Source of the DNA: Streptomyces durocortorensis
GTDB lineage: Bacteria > Actinomycetota > Actinomycetes > Streptomycetales > Streptomycetaceae
Assembly (NCBI RefSeq): GCF_031760065.1
Contig: NZ_CP134500.1
Location: 1,736,001-1,800,000, forward strand
Direction: 5' to 3'
DNA length: 64,000 bases
A model generated the notes under the pieces. That model was not told the DNA's origin, did no database searches, and saw nothing but the letters and a program-made list of their open reading frames with translations. The stretch's first letter is position 1. Each line of letters starts with the position of its first letter. A program made the translations under genes and the position numbers. Positions 52,804-62,815 of this stretch are shown piece by piece.

Positions 52804-53751
52804 CTACTGCCGCTTCAGCCCCAGCACTTCGGCTGCCGCGAAGGTCTCGTTCGGCGGGCGCTCCGCGTAGTACGGGGTGAGCAGCTCGTCCAGTTCGGCG
52901 AAGGTGAACGCCTCCTTCGCCGCGTCGAACCGGGCGGCCACCCGCGGCCGTTCGACGACGGCGACCATGCCCCCGTGGACGACCAGCAGCTGCCCGTTGA
53001 CCCCGGCCGCCGCAGGTGAGGCGAGGTAGCCGACGAGCGGGGAGACATGCTCGGGAGCCAGCGGGTCCAGGGTCCCGTCGGCCGGTTCCTGGAAGCCCGC
53101 GAACACGTCCTCGGTCATCCGGGTCCGGGCGCGCGGGCAGATGGCGTTGACGGTGACGCCGTACCTGGCGAGAGCCAGTGCGGTGGAGGTGGTGAGACCG
53201 ACGATGCCGCCCTTGGCCGCCGCGTAGTTGGGCTGGCCCGCCGAGCCCGCGAGGAACGCCTCCGACGAGGTGTTGACGATGCGCCCGTAGACCGGGCCGC
53301 CCGCTTCCTTGGACCGGGCGCGCCAGTGGGCGGCGGCGAAGTGCGTGGTGTTGAAGTGGCCCTTGAGGTGGACGCGGACCACCGCGTCCCACTCGTCCTC
53401 GGTCATCGAGAAGATCATCCGGTCGCGCAGGATGCCCGCGTTGTTGACGAGGATGTCGAGCCGGCCGTAGGTGGAGACCGCCGATTCCACGAGCGCCCGG
53501 GCCTGTTCGTGGTCGGAGACGTCGCCGAGGTGGGCGACGGCACGGCCGCCGGCTGCCCGGATCTCGGCGGCGACCTCCTCGGCGGGCGCGGCGGACGCCT
53601 CGCCGGAGCCGTCACGGCCCGGCTGTCCGTAGTCGTTGACGACGACGGCCGCGCCGAGCCGGGCCAGTTCGAGGGCTTCGGCGCGGCCGAGGCCGCGGCC
53701 CGCGCCGGTGACGATCGCGGACAGCCCGTCCAGCGGGAGGGGAAGTGACAT
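52804..53751 (-). CDS. SDR dehydrogenase, 17beta-HSD4/Hsd4A-like
   Basis: Protein of 315 residues. Cofactor motif IVTGAGRGLGRAEALELARL with VVVNDYG, NNAGILRDRMIFSM, catalytic Ser (NTSSEAF) and Tyr-x3-Lys (PNYAAAKGG). The C-terminal extension beyond a normal SDR matches the peroxisomal multifunctional enzyme type and the mycobacterial Rv3502c-like group, which oxidise 3-hydroxyacyl-CoA or 17-hydroxysteroids. AGGAA precedes the ATG. Last gene of the MaoC-ADH-SDR operon. Confidence 0.87.
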   Translation of the reverse strand: MSLPLPLDGLSAIVTGAGRGLGRAEALELARLGAAVVVNDYGQPGRDGSGEASAAPAEEVAAEIRAAGGRAVAHLGDVSDHEQARALVESAVSTYGRLDILVNNAGILRDRMIFSMTEDEWDAVVRVHLKGHFNTTHFAAAHWRARSKEAGGPVYGRIVNTSSEAFLAGSAGQPNYAAAKGGIVGLTTSTALALARYGVTVNAICPRARTRMTEDVFAGFQEPADGTLDPLAPEHVSPLVGYLASPAAAGVNGQLLVVHGGMVAVVERPRVAARFDAAKEAFTFAELDELLTPYYAERPPNETFAAAEVLGLKRQ

Positions 53752-53785
53752 CGGATTCCTCAACGTGGTCGGTCGGGTGCCGGGC

Positions 53786-54862
53786 TCAGAGCTCGATGCA
53801 GGTACGCAACGACTCACCCGTGCGCATCTGGTCCAGGGCGTCGTTGACGCCGTCCAGCCGGACCCGGTGGGTGATCATCGATTCCAGGTCTATCCGGCCC
53901 GCCCGCCAGAGCGCGACGGCCCGTTCGTAGGAGCGCAGGACGTCCCCGCCGCCGTACATGGAGGGCAGGATGCGCTTCTCGTCGAAGAACAGCTCGAACA
54001 TGTTGAGCTGGAAGTTGTCGTCCATGGCCCCGGCCCCGACGACGCACAGGGTGCCGCCACGGCGGGTGTGCTCGTAGGCGGTGCGGGTGGTGGCGGACTT
54101 GCCGACGACCTCGAAGACGTAGTCGAAGCCCTCGCCGCCGGTGATGCGCTGCTTGGCGTCGGCCAGCCCGTCCGGGTCGAGGGCCTCGGTGGCGCCGAAG
54201 CGGAGGGCGGCCTCGCGGCGGGAGGCGACCGGGTCGACGGCGACGATCTGGGCGGCGCCCTGGACCCGGGCGCCCTGGATCGTGGAGATGCCGACCCCGC
54301 CGCAGCCGATGACGGCGACCGATGAACCGGCCTCCACCTTGGCGGTGTTGATGGCCGCTCCGAGGCCGGTGGTGACCCCGCAGCCGATCAGGGCGGCGAT
54401 CTCGAACGGTACGTCGTCGGGGATCGGCACCGCGCAGCCCGCGCCGACGACGACCTCCTCGGTGAAGGTGCCGGTGCCCGCGAAGCCGAAGACATCGCCG
54501 CCGGGGCGCTTGAAGTTCGGGGTGCCCGCGTTCATGAAGCCCGCCAGGCACAGCTGGGTCTGGCCGCGTTTGCAGGACGGGCAGGCGCCGCAGGCGGGCA
54601 GCCAGCAGACGAGGACCCGGTCCCCGGCGCTCAGCCCGGTCACCCCGTCGCCGACGTCGACGACCTCGCCCGCGCCCTCGTGCCCGGGGACGAAGGGGGC
54701 GGGCTGCGGGAGGACGCCGCTCATGGCGGAGACGTCGGAGTGGCAGAGCCCGGTGGCCCGGATGCGGAGCTTGACCTTTCCGGGGCCGAATCCCACCGCC
54801 TCGACGTCGTCGAGGACTTCCAGCTTCTCCTGGCCTGTCTCGTGCAGTACGGCTGCGCGCAT
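53786..54862 (-). CDS. zinc-dependent alcohol dehydrogenase
   Basis: Protein of 358 residues, class III-like MDR. Catalytic zinc: LCHSDVSAMSG and PGHEGAGEV, with Cys in ALIGCGVTTG; structural zinc Cys set CGACPSCKRGQTQLC. NAD motif VIGCGGVGISTIQGARV. It oxidises alcohols, perhaps on a steroid or acyl side chain given its neighbours. GGGGAG before the ATG. It lies 34 bp before the SDR gene, same strand. Confidence 0.92.
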   Translation of the reverse strand: MRAAVLHETGQEKLEVLDDVEAVGFGPGKVKLRIRATGLCHSDVSAMSGVLPQPAPFVPGHEGAGEVVDVGDGVTGLSAGDRVLVCWLPACGACPSCKRGQTQLCLAGFMNAGTPNFKRPGGDVFGFAGTGTFTEEVVVGAGCAVPIPDDVPFEIAALIGCGVTTGLGAAINTAKVEAGSSVAVIGCGGVGISTIQGARVQGAAQIVAVDPVASRREAALRFGATEALDPDGLADAKQRITGGEGFDYVFEVVGKSATTRTAYEHTRRGGTLCVVGAGAMDDNFQLNMFELFFDEKRILPSMYGGGDVLRSYERAVALWRAGRIDLESMITHRVRLDGVNDALDQMRTGESLRTCIEL

Positions 54863-54947
54863 GGGTACGGCTCCCCTCACATCGTGATCTTCGGCAAGGC
54901 TGCTGGCACTGGTTCTGGCGCTGACGCTGGCACTGGCGCCGGTGTGT

Positions 54948-55802
54948 TCAGGAGTGCTCGACGAGCGTGTCGGCGAGGACCGCCGCGTCGTCCCGCTCGA
55001 CGGCGGAGACGGTGACCTGGACGCGGCCCTCGTCGGCCCACATCCGGATGCGGAGGGTCTCGCCGGGGAACACCACGCCGGCGAAGCGGGTGCGGTAGGC
55101 ACAGATGCGGGACACATCGCCGTCCAGCAGGGTGTCGGTGACGGCCTTCAGGGTCATGCCGTAGGTGCACAGCCCGTGCAGGATCGGCCGGTCGAACCCG
55201 GCGAGCTTGGCGAAGGCGGGGTCGGCGTGGAGCGGGTTCCAGTCCCCTGACAGCCGGTAGAGCAGCGCCTGGTCGTCACGGACGGGGCGCTCGACCGTGC
55301 GGTCGGGGGCCCGCTCCGGCGGGGCGAGCCGGTCGGAGGGACCGCGCTCACCGCCGAACCCGCCCTCTCCCCGTACGAAGATCTCGGCGTCGTTCGTCCA
55401 CAGCGCCCCGTCGCTGTCGCTCGCCTCGGTACGCAGCACGATGACGGCGGCCTTGCCCTTGTCGTACACCGCCGCGACCTTCGAGGTCTGTACGGCGCGT
55501 CCGGCGACCGGGAGCGGCCGGTGGACCCGTACGGACTGCCCGCCGTGCAGGACGCGCGCCAGGTCCACGTCGATCCCGGGCGCCCCCATGCCGCCGAACG
55601 CAGCCGTCCCCGCGCCCGCGACGGTGGCGAAGCTCGGCAGTACCTGGAGCCGGGATTCCAGGGTGTAGCGCAGCTCGTCGGGGTCGGTGGCGGGGCTGCC
55701 CGCGCCGAGGCCCAGGTGATAGAGCTGCACGTCCTTGTGGTCCCAGCCGATCTCGGCTCGGCGGGGTTCGGCGGCGATGGCCGCTCGGGCATCAATGGGC
55801 AT
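54948..55802 (-). CDS. MaoC-family enoyl-CoA hydratase
   Basis: Protein of 284 residues with the double hotdog fold of 2-enoyl-CoA hydratase 2. The hydratase motif SGDWNPLHADPAFAKLAGFD (second half) holds the catalytic Asp and His, followed by PILHGLCTYGM. Length equals that of Rv3538-type proteins used in side-chain beta-oxidation. AAGGAG precedes the ATG. First gene of the operon, 98 bp downstream of a KstR-like palindrome. Confidence 0.9.
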   Translation of the reverse strand: MPIDARAAIAAEPRRAEIGWDHKDVQLYHLGLGAGSPATDPDELRYTLESRLQVLPSFATVAGAGTAAFGGMGAPGIDVDLARVLHGGQSVRVHRPLPVAGRAVQTSKVAAVYDKGKAAVIVLRTEASDSDGALWTNDAEIFVRGEGGFGGERGPSDRLAPPERAPDRTVERPVRDDQALLYRLSGDWNPLHADPAFAKLAGFDRPILHGLCTYGMTLKAVTDTLLDGDVSRICAYRTRFAGVVFPGETLRIRMWADEGRVQVTVSAVERDDAAVLADTLVEHS

Positions 55803-55900
55803 GGCGAAGCCGCTCCTTGATGATGGGAAGACCTCGGCGCGACCGTCCGCACCGTCGCCCGCACCGAGGTCGTGCGGTGACCGGCAGGGCGCGCCTCGTG

Positions 55901-55914
55901 TAGAACGCGTTCTA
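55901..55914 (-). promoter_or_regulatory. KstR-like palindrome before MaoC-ADH-SDR operon
   Basis: TAGAACGCGTTCTA is a perfect 14-bp palindrome and fits the published KstR pattern TNNAACNNGTTNNA at every fixed base. It lies 98 bp upstream of the MaoC gene. A near-identical site stands before the acyl-CoA dehydrogenase gene at 61600. Confidence 0.75.
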
Positions 55915-56013
55915 GCCGATGGCCCATGTATAACGCAGCCCCCCGAAGTTGGGAAGACTGCTGACGTCGTGTCAGATCAGGGCGCCCGGCCGACGGCTGC
56001 CTACCCTGGGCGG

Positions 56014-56472
56014 GTGAACGAGATGCCCCGGGAGCACCGGCCCACGAGGTCCGTCCGTGTCCTGCTCGCGGAGGACGGGGCGGCGGCCCGTGGCGCCCTG
56101 GCGATACGGCTCGGCATGGTGCCGGACTTCGCGGTGGCCGCCCGGGCCGGCACCGGGGACGAGGCCGTGGCGGCGGCCCTGACGTCACGCCCCGATGTGG
56201 CTCTGCTGGACTTCGAACTGCCGGACGGGGGAGGCCCGGCGGCCGCCGCCGCGCTGCTGGCGGAGGTGCCGGAGTGCCGGGTGCTGATCCTGGCGACGTT
56301 CGGCGGTCCTGACCGGCTGCGGCAGGCGCTGGCGGCCGGGGCGGTCGGGTTCCTGGTCAAGGACGGCCCGGTGGAGGATCTGGTCCGGGCGATCCGGGCG
56401 GCCCTGACCGGGGAGACGGTGATCGACCCGGCGTTCGCGGGGGCGCCCCCCGAAGCCCCGACGGCCACCTGA
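56014..56472 (+). CDS. receiver-only response regulator, apparently truncated
   Basis: Protein of 152 residues consisting of a REC domain: acidic pair in VLLAEDGAAARGAL, phospho-Asp in VALLDFELPDGG, Thr in LATFGG and Lys in GFLVKDGPVEDLVRAI. These features are of the NarL/FixJ subfamily, but the LuxR-type helix-turn-helix that should follow GETVIDPAFAG is absent; the protein stops after GAPPEAPTAT. No histidine kinase is adjacent. TACCCT (56002-56007) ends six bases before the GTG, so a leaderless mRNA is likely. Confidence 0.85.
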   Translation: MNEMPREHRPTRSVRVLLAEDGAAARGALAIRLGMVPDFAVAARAGTGDEAVAAALTSRPDVALLDFELPDGGGPAAAAALLAEVPECRVLILATFGGPDRLRQALAAGAVGFLVKDGPVEDLVRAIRAALTGETVIDPAFAGAPPEAPTAT

Positions 56473-56482
56473 CCCCTCCCCG

Positions 56483-57943
56483 TCACACCTTGGCCGGGAC
56501 CTCGGCCGGAGGACGCGGGCTGCGGTGGTTCGGCAGCCAGAGCAGCATCACGACCGCCCCGGCTAGCAGCACCCCGCTCGCCGTACGGAAGGCCATGGCG
56601 TACCCGGCGGTGATCTCGGCCGCGTCGCCGGACCCCCCGGTGCGGGCGGCGGCGACGGTCGAGAGCACCGCGAGGCCGAGCGCCCCGCCCATCGTGCGGG
56701 AGGTGTTGATCAGCCCGGAGACGAGTCCGGCGTCCCCGGGGGCCGCGCCGGAGGTGGCGAGGGCGGCGAGCGGGGTGGAGGCGAGGCCCGCCCCGGCCAT
56801 CATCAGGATGCCGGGGAACATGATCGCGGTGAGGTAGGAGCCGTCCACACCCATGGTGGACTGCCAGCCGAATCCCGCGGCGGTGATCAGGACCCCGGCG
56901 ACGGCGAGGCTCTTGGCCCCCGTACGCACCATCAGCCGGGGCCCGATCTTGGCGCCGATGACGACGGCGGCCGAGGTCGGCATCAGGGCGAGCCCGGCCT
57001 GCAACGGCGTGTAGCCCAGGACGTTCTGGGCGTACACGGTCATGAAGTACCACATGGAGAAGGTCGCCGACCCCATGAGCAGCATCGATACGTTGGCCGA
57101 CGACACCGCCCGTACGGAGAACACGCGCAGCGGGATCAGCGGCACCGCCGTCCGCGCCTCGACCGCCACGAACGCGGCGAGCAGCGCCACCCCGGCCAGC
57201 AGCGGTACGAGCGTGGCGGCCGCCCAGCCCTCGGCCTCGGTCTGGACGATCCCGTACGCGACGGCGGCGAGGCCCGCGGTGACGAGGACCGCGCCCAGCA
57301 GGTCGATCCGGCGCCGGTCGCCCGCCCGGCCCTCGGTGATCCGCAGGGCGGCGGCGACCAGGACGAGGGCCCCGATCGGCACGTTGATCAGGAGGACCCA
57401 GCGCCAGGACAGGGCGTCGGTGAGCACCCCGCCGACGAGCCCGCCCGCCGCACCGCCGCCCGCGCCGACCGCCATCCAGGTCCCGATGGCCTTGGTCCGG
57501 GCGGGGCCCTCGGGGACGGCGGCCGTGAGGATGGTGAGCGTGGCCGGGGCGAGCACGGCCGCCCCCAGGCCCTGAACGCCACGCGCGGCGAGGAGCTGCC
57601 AGCCCTCCTGGGCGAGGCCGCCCGCGAGGGAGGCGGCGGTGAAGAGGCCGAGCCCGACGAGGAACATCAGCTTGCGCCCGTAGATGTCGGCGGCCCGCCC
57701 GCCCAGCAGCATGAACCCGGCGAACGCGATCGAGTAGGCGTTGACGACCCACTGGAGCGCGGCGGCGCTCAGCCCCAGGTCGGCCCGCATCGAGGGAAGC
57801 GCCACATTGACGACGGCGACATCGAGGACGACGAGGAACTGGCCGGTGCAGGCGGCGAGGACGACGGCCCAGGTGCTGGGTGGTATTCGCGGGGTGGCCG
57901 ATGGGGCGGAGACGGGCACGGAGACGTCAGGCATGCAGGTCAT
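56483..57943 (-). CDS. DHA2-family MFS drug transporter (14 helices)
   Basis: Protein of 486 residues with about 14 helices. Motif C-like region GGLVGGVLTDALSWRWVLLINVP (split across helices 5-6) and LGGRAADIYGRKLMFL are DHA2 signatures, as in EmrB/QacA exporters. It expels drugs or dyes by proton antiport. Start at ATG 57943 (the ATG at 57934 is equally possible); neither has a good ribosome-binding site. The stop is ten bp from the response regulator stop (convergent). Confidence 0.9.
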   Translation of the reverse strand: MTCMPDVSVPVSAPSATPRIPPSTWAVVLAACTGQFLVVLDVAVVNVALPSMRADLGLSAAALQWVVNAYSIAFAGFMLLGGRAADIYGRKLMFLVGLGLFTAASLAGGLAQEGWQLLAARGVQGLGAAVLAPATLTILTAAVPEGPARTKAIGTWMAVGAGGGAAGGLVGGVLTDALSWRWVLLINVPIGALVLVAAALRITEGRAGDRRRIDLLGAVLVTAGLAAVAYGIVQTEAEGWAAATLVPLLAGVALLAAFVAVEARTAVPLIPLRVFSVRAVSSANVSMLLMGSATFSMWYFMTVYAQNVLGYTPLQAGLALMPTSAAVVIGAKIGPRLMVRTGAKSLAVAGVLITAAGFGWQSTMGVDGSYLTAIMFPGILMMAGAGLASTPLAALATSGAAPGDAGLVSGLINTSRTMGGALGLAVLSTVAAARTGGSGDAAEITAGYAMAFRTASGVLLAGAVVMLLWLPNHRSPRPPAEVPAKV

Positions 57944-58014
57944 GGTCGCAGGCGGCGAGCGGCCCGTACATCGGGCATCGGACGCAGGTCCCGGGTCCCG
58001 GGCCACAGGCGTCG

Positions 58015-58107
58015 CGCGCCCCCGGACCCAGGGGCGGATTCAAGGGGCCGTACGCACCGCACGCGCCCCGGACCCAGGGGCCGATTCGCGGGGCCGAACG
58101 CACCGCA
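58015..58107. repeat. tandem duplication of about 46 bp
   Basis: Copies at 58015-58061 and 58062-58107 share blocks such as GGACCCAGGGGC and ACGCACCGCA, with a few substitutions and one indel. They lie in the gap between the DHA2 transporter start and the thiolase stop. No coding or known regulatory meaning is visible. Confidence 0.75.
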
Positions 58108-58119
58108 CGGCCGCAAGGC

Positions 58120-59325
58120 TCAGGTGCGCCGCAGCAGCGTGACCACCGCCGCGCCGCCCAGTCCGATGTTGTGGGCGAGGGCCGTCCGTGCGCCGGGGAC
58201 CTGGCGGGCTCCGGCCTCGCCGCGCAGGTGCCAGGTCAGCTCGGCGGCCTGGGCGATGCCCGTGGCGCCCAGGGGGTGGCCCTTGGAGATCAGCCCGCCC
58301 GACGGGTTCACCACCCAGCGCCCGCCGTAGGTGGTCGCCCCGGACTCGACGAGCTTGCCGGACTCCCCCTCGCCGCACAGGCCGAGCGCCTCGTAGGTGA
58401 GGAGTTCGTTGACGGAGAAGCAGTCGTGCAGCTCGATGACGTCGAGGTCGTCCGGGCCGAGGCCGGAGGCCGCGTAGACCTGCTGGGCCGCGGCCTTGGA
58501 CATCGGGGCGCCGACCGCGTCGATGCAGCTGCCGGAGGCGAAGGAGGCGTCGGTGTCGGTGGTCATGGCCTGGGCGGCGATCTCCACGGCCCGCTCCCCC
58601 AGTCCGTGCCGCTCGACGAACCGCTCGGAGACGACGACGGCCGCCGCGGCCCCGTCGGAGGTGGGCGAGCACTGGAGCTTGGTGAGGGGGCGGTGGACGG
58701 TACGGGCGGCGAGGATCTCGTCGACCGTGTACGGGTCCTGGAACTGGGCGTACGGGTTGTTCACCGAGTGCCGGTGATTCTTGGCGCCGACCGCCGCGAG
58801 CTGCGCGGGCGTGGTCCCGTACCGCTCCATGTGCTCACGGGCCGCGTTCCCGAAGATCTGCGCGGTGGGCGGGGACGTCTCGAAGCCGTGGGCGGCGGCC
58901 ATGATTCCGTAGTGCCGGGCGACGGGCGAGGTCGCGAAGTCGCCGCCGGAGCCTGATCCACCACCCGATCCGCCGCCCAATGACCCGCGCGCCATCTTCT
59001 CGAAGCCGACCGCGAGCACGCAGTCGCTGCCGCCGCCCGCCACGAACTGCCGGGCGAGCATCAGGGCGGTGGAGCCGGTGGCGCAGTTGTTGTTGACGTT
59101 GTAGACGGGGACTCCGGTCAGCCCCAGCTCGTAGACGGCACGCTGTCCGGCGGTGGAGGCCTGGAAGCAGTAGCCGACGGGAACCTGTTCGACCTGGTCG
59201 TAGCGGACGCCCGCGTCGGCCAGGGCGGCGGTGCCCGCTTCGCGGACCATGTCCCAGTACTGCCAGTCGCGGGTCTCCGGCTTCTCGAACCTCGTCATAC
59301 CGACGCCGACGATGTAGGCCTTCAT
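58120..59325 (-). CDS. lipid-transfer/SCP-x-type thiolase
   Basis: Protein of 401 residues. Thiolase fold of the Ltp/SCP-x branch: [20 protein letters not shown], the nucleophile Cys in [27 protein letters not shown], and [17 protein letters not shown] with the catalytic His. Such enzymes cleave beta-keto or beta-hydroxy acyl-CoA side chains, as Ltp2-4 do in steroid catabolism. A Gly/Ser insertion ([15 protein letters not shown]) near residue 115 is unusual. GAGGAG before the ATG; 25 bp after the acyl-CoA dehydrogenase gene. Confidence 0.92.
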   Translation of the reverse strand: MKAYIVGVGMTRFEKPETRDWQYWDMVREAGTAALADAGVRYDQVEQVPVGYCFQASTAGQRAVYELGLTGVPVYNVNNNCATGSTALMLARQFVAGGGSDCVLAVGFEKMARGSLGGGSGGGSGSGGDFATSPVARHYGIMAAAHGFETSPPTAQIFGNAAREHMERYGTTPAQLAAVGAKNHRHSVNNPYAQFQDPYTVDEILAARTVHRPLTKLQCSPTSDGAAAAVVVSERFVERHGLGERAVEIAAQAMTTDTDASFASGSCIDAVGAPMSKAAAQQVYAASGLGPDDLDVIELHDCFSVNELLTYEALGLCGEGESGKLVESGATTYGGRWVVNPSGGLISKGHPLGATGIAQAAELTWHLRGEAGARQVPGARTALAHNIGLGGAAVVTLLRRT

Positions 59326-59350
59326 CTTCCGACTCCTCTTGTCTTTGCGG

Positions 59351-61558
59351 TCAGTCCCGGGGGAGGCCGAGGATCCGTTCGGCGATGACGTTCAGCTGGA
59401 TCTGGGTCGTGCCGCCCGCGATGGTCAGGCAGCGGGACATCAGGAAGCCGCGGAGGGCCTGCTCCCCCGCTCCCGGCTCGTCCACCGCGCCGTCCGGGCC
59501 GAGGAGTTCGAGGGTGAGTTCGGCGGCCTTCTGCTGGTGGACGGTCTGGAGGAGTTTGCGTACGGAGGCCCCGGCACCCGGTTCGAGGCCGGAGACCTGC
59601 CGGAGTGTGGTGCGCAGCCCGATGCAGGCGAGGGCGTGGGCCTCGGCGGCGAGCGTGCCGATACGTGTCCGGGTCGTGTCGTCGAGTCCGGCGGAGCGGG
59701 CGATCAGCGCTTCGAGGCCGCTGCCGAAGGTCATCCGGTCGGCCATGTGGACGCGTTCGTTGCCCAGGGTGTTGCGGGCGACGCGCCAGCCGCCGCCGAC
59801 CTCGCCGACGACTGCGTCGGCGGGGAGGAGTACGTCGTCGAAGTAGACCTCGTTGAAGAGGGATTCCCCGGTGATCTCCTTCAGCGGGCGGATGTCGATG
59901 CCTCGGGCCTGCTTCATGTCGACCAGGAAGTAGGTGAGGCCCCGGTGCTTGGGCGCGTCCGGGTCGGTGCGGGCCAGCAGGATGCCGTGGTCGGCGGTGC
60001 GGGCGGCGCTCGTCCAGACCTTCTGCCCGGTGATCCGCCAGCCCTCGTCGGTCCGTACGGCGCGGGTGCGCAGGGCGGCGAGGTCGGACCCGGCGTCGGG
60101 CTCGGAGAAGAGCTGGCACCACTGGAGGTCGCCGCGCAGGGTGGCCGGCAGGTAGCGCTCCCGCTGAGCCTCGGTCCCGTACGCGATGAGGGATGGCACG
60201 ACCCAGGTGGCGATGGAGAGGTCGCTGAGGCGGATGCCCTGCTCCCTCGATTCCTGCTGGATCGCCAGCTGTTGTACGGGGCCCGCGTCCAGTCCGTACG
60301 GGGCGGGCAGGTGCGGGGCGGCGTAGCCGGTGGCGGCCAGCGCCCGGCGGGCCTCGCGGGGCGGGAGGCCCTGGGCGGCTGTGAGGTGATGGCGGGCCTC
60401 GGTGCGGTGGCGGGCGGCCTCGGCGGGGAGTTCGAGGGCGAGTTCGCGGCGGGCCCCGGCCTCGGCGAGGCGGGCGGCGCGCAGCCGGTGGACGTCGGCG
60501 GTACCGAGGAGCTGCCGGGCGAGGACGGCTCGGCGCAGGTGGAGGTGGGCATCGTGCTCCCAGGTGAAGCCGATCCCGCCGAGGATCTGGATGGCGTCCT
60601 TGGCGCAGCTGTACGCGGCTTCGGGTGCGGTGGCGGCGGCGAGGGCGGCGGTGAGCGCGCGCACTTCAGGTTCTCCGTCCGCCGCCCGGGCCGCGTCCCA
60701 GGTCAGCGCGCGAGCCTGTTCGAGGCGGACGAGCATGTCGGCGCAGAGGTGTTTGACGCCCTGGAACGCGCCGACGGGCCGCCCGAACTGCTCGCGTACG
60801 GTGGCGTGTTCGACGGCCGTGTCCAGGCTCCGGGCGGCTGTCCCGCAGGCGTCGGCGGCCAGGAGGACGGCGGCCAGTTCGCGGACGAGCGCGGGGCCCG
60901 GGGGCAGGGACCGGTGCGCCGGTACGCGGACGGCGTCGGCGCTCACCTCGGCGGTGGGGCGGGTCGGGTCGACGCTGCGGTGCGGGCGCACGGTGAGCCC
61001 GTCGGCCCCGGCGTCCACGAGGAACCAGCGCTCGCCGTCGGCCGTGGCGGCGGGCAGGAGCAGCAGGTCGGCCGCGGCGGCGGAGAGCACGGGCGGCGCG
61101 GTGCCGTCGAGCCGGTGACCTCCCTCGACGGGGGTGGCGGCGAGGGTGCCGGGGGCGAGGGCGAGCGCGGCGGCGAGGCCCCCGCCCGCCAGGTCGCGGA
61201 GCACCCCGCCCAGCGCGCCGGCCGCCGGACCGGCGGCCCGGTGGAGCACGGCGGAGGTCAGCGTGGTCGCGAGGTACGGGCCCGGCAATGAGGCGTAGGC
61301 GGCCTCCTCCAGGACGACGGCGAGGTCGAGGAGATCCCCGCCGCCACCGCCGTACACCTCGGGCAGATGTATCCCGGCCAGCCCCTGCGCGGCGAGCGCC
61401 TCCCAGTGCGCGGGGCGCGCGCCGGGGGCGGCCAGGCCCTCCGCGTCGAGGAGTTCGCGCACCTCGCCGGGCGGCGCGGCGTGCGCCAGCCATCCGCGTA
61501 CGGAGTGCGACAGCGCGCGGTGTTCTTCGGTGATGCCGATACCCGTGCCGATGCCCAT
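59351..61558 (-). CDS. fused double acyl-CoA dehydrogenase, FadE34-like
   Basis: Protein of 735 residues made of two acyl-CoA dehydrogenase domains in one chain. Domain 1 (about 1-370): [77 protein letters not shown]. Domain 2 (about 385-735): [39 protein letters not shown] and the C-terminal [20 protein letters not shown]. Fused alpha/beta pairs of this size occur in mycobacterial FadE34, which oxidises steroid side chains. Start ATG at 61558; a KstR-like site lies 42 bp upstream. The longer ORF past 61558 covers that site and is rejected. Confidence 0.9.
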   Translation of the reverse strand: MGIGTGIGITEEHRALSHSVRGWLAHAAPPGEVRELLDAEGLAAPGARPAHWEALAAQGLAGIHLPEVYGGGGGDLLDLAVVLEEAAYASLPGPYLATTLTSAVLHRAAGPAAGALGGVLRDLAGGGLAAALALAPGTLAATPVEGGHRLDGTAPPVLSAAAADLLLLPAATADGERWFLVDAGADGLTVRPHRSVDPTRPTAEVSADAVRVPAHRSLPPGPALVRELAAVLLAADACGTAARSLDTAVEHATVREQFGRPVGAFQGVKHLCADMLVRLEQARALTWDAARAADGEPEVRALTAALAAATAPEAAYSCAKDAIQILGGIGFTWEHDAHLHLRRAVLARQLLGTADVHRLRAARLAEAGARRELALELPAEAARHRTEARHHLTAAQGLPPREARRALAATGYAAPHLPAPYGLDAGPVQQLAIQQESREQGIRLSDLSIATWVVPSLIAYGTEAQRERYLPATLRGDLQWCQLFSEPDAGSDLAALRTRAVRTDEGWRITGQKVWTSAARTADHGILLARTDPDAPKHRGLTYFLVDMKQARGIDIRPLKEITGESLFNEVYFDDVLLPADAVVGEVGGGWRVARNTLGNERVHMADRMTFGSGLEALIARSAGLDDTTRTRIGTLAAEAHALACIGLRTTLRQVSGLEPGAGASVRKLLQTVHQQKAAELTLELLGPDGAVDEPGAGEQALRGFLMSRCLTIAGGTTQIQLNVIAERILGLPRD

Positions 61559-61599
61559 GCGAGTCCTCGCCGGTCGCAGCCACTGGAACGGCGCAAGAG

Positions 61600-61613
61600 T
61601 AGAACACGTTCCA
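61600..61613 (-). promoter_or_regulatory. KstR-like palindrome before fused acyl-CoA dehydrogenase
   Basis: TAGAACACGTTCCA fits TNNAACNNGTTNNA at every fixed base. It lies 42 bp upstream of the acyl-CoA dehydrogenase ATG. With the site at 55901 it marks two operons of one probable regulon; no kstR gene is in the window. Confidence 0.72.
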
Positions 61614-61809
61614 ATCTGACGGAAGGTCAGGAGGGCGATCGGTCCACGGGGGAACCTCCGGGGCGGCATGCGGAGTACGTAGGCCCGGAGGAAGCGTTTA
61701 GCATGAACGCACCTGAGGGAGCCCGGGTGGAGAACGCTGCCCGGGGGCCCTGCGCGGCGGCCCGTACGGAGATTGCGCAGATACGGACGGAAACCCAGGG
61801 GGACCACCG

Positions 61810-61926
61810 ATGAAGAAGAAGCCGACCATGGCGGCCGTCCGCCGGGAACTGCTGCACATCGCCGTGCTGTCGGTGCCGGTGGGCATCGCGATCCTGCTCG
61901 TCGACCGCTTCCTGGGCGACGGCTAG
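61810..61926 (+). CDS. 38-residue single-helix membrane protein
   Basis: MKKKPTMAAVRRELLH is followed by one hydrophobic helix (IAVLSVPVGIAILLV) and DRFLGDG. AGGGGGA precedes the ATG by about six bases. TAGCAT at 61699-61704 may be its -10. A basic N-terminus and one helix suggest a small membrane peptide of unknown role. Too short for standard gene finding, but the start signals are good. Confidence 0.6.
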   Translation: MKKKPTMAAVRRELLHIAVLSVPVGIAILLVDRFLGDG

Positions 61927-62695
<769 letters not shown>

Positions 62696-62697
<2 letters not shown>

Positions 62698-62777
62698 CAC
62701 CCGGGCCGCCACCCTGGTGGCCGGACACGGCTATCCGACACCCGGGCCGCCGCCCCGGCAGCCGGACACGGGCATCC
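62696..62777. repeat. 41-bp tandem repeat, two copies
   Basis: Copies at 62696-62736 and 62737-62777 (each beginning GACACCCGGGCCGCC) differ at a few positions, and the start of a third follows (CCGGGTCGGCACCCGG). The first copy overlaps the methyltransferase stop codon. The array lies just upstream of the amidase promoter. Confidence 0.8.
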
Positions 62778-62815
62778 GGGTCGGCACCCGGCGGCCGGGT
62801 GGGTAGCATCGCCGC

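Noticed and set aside
61703..61813. 36-residue frame (MNAPEGARVENAA...) overlapping the 38-residue membrane protein start as ATGA
   Set aside because: Its ATG overlaps the likely -10 hexamer TAGCAT (61699-61704), so the codon would lie upstream of the transcript start, and there is no ribosome-binding site.
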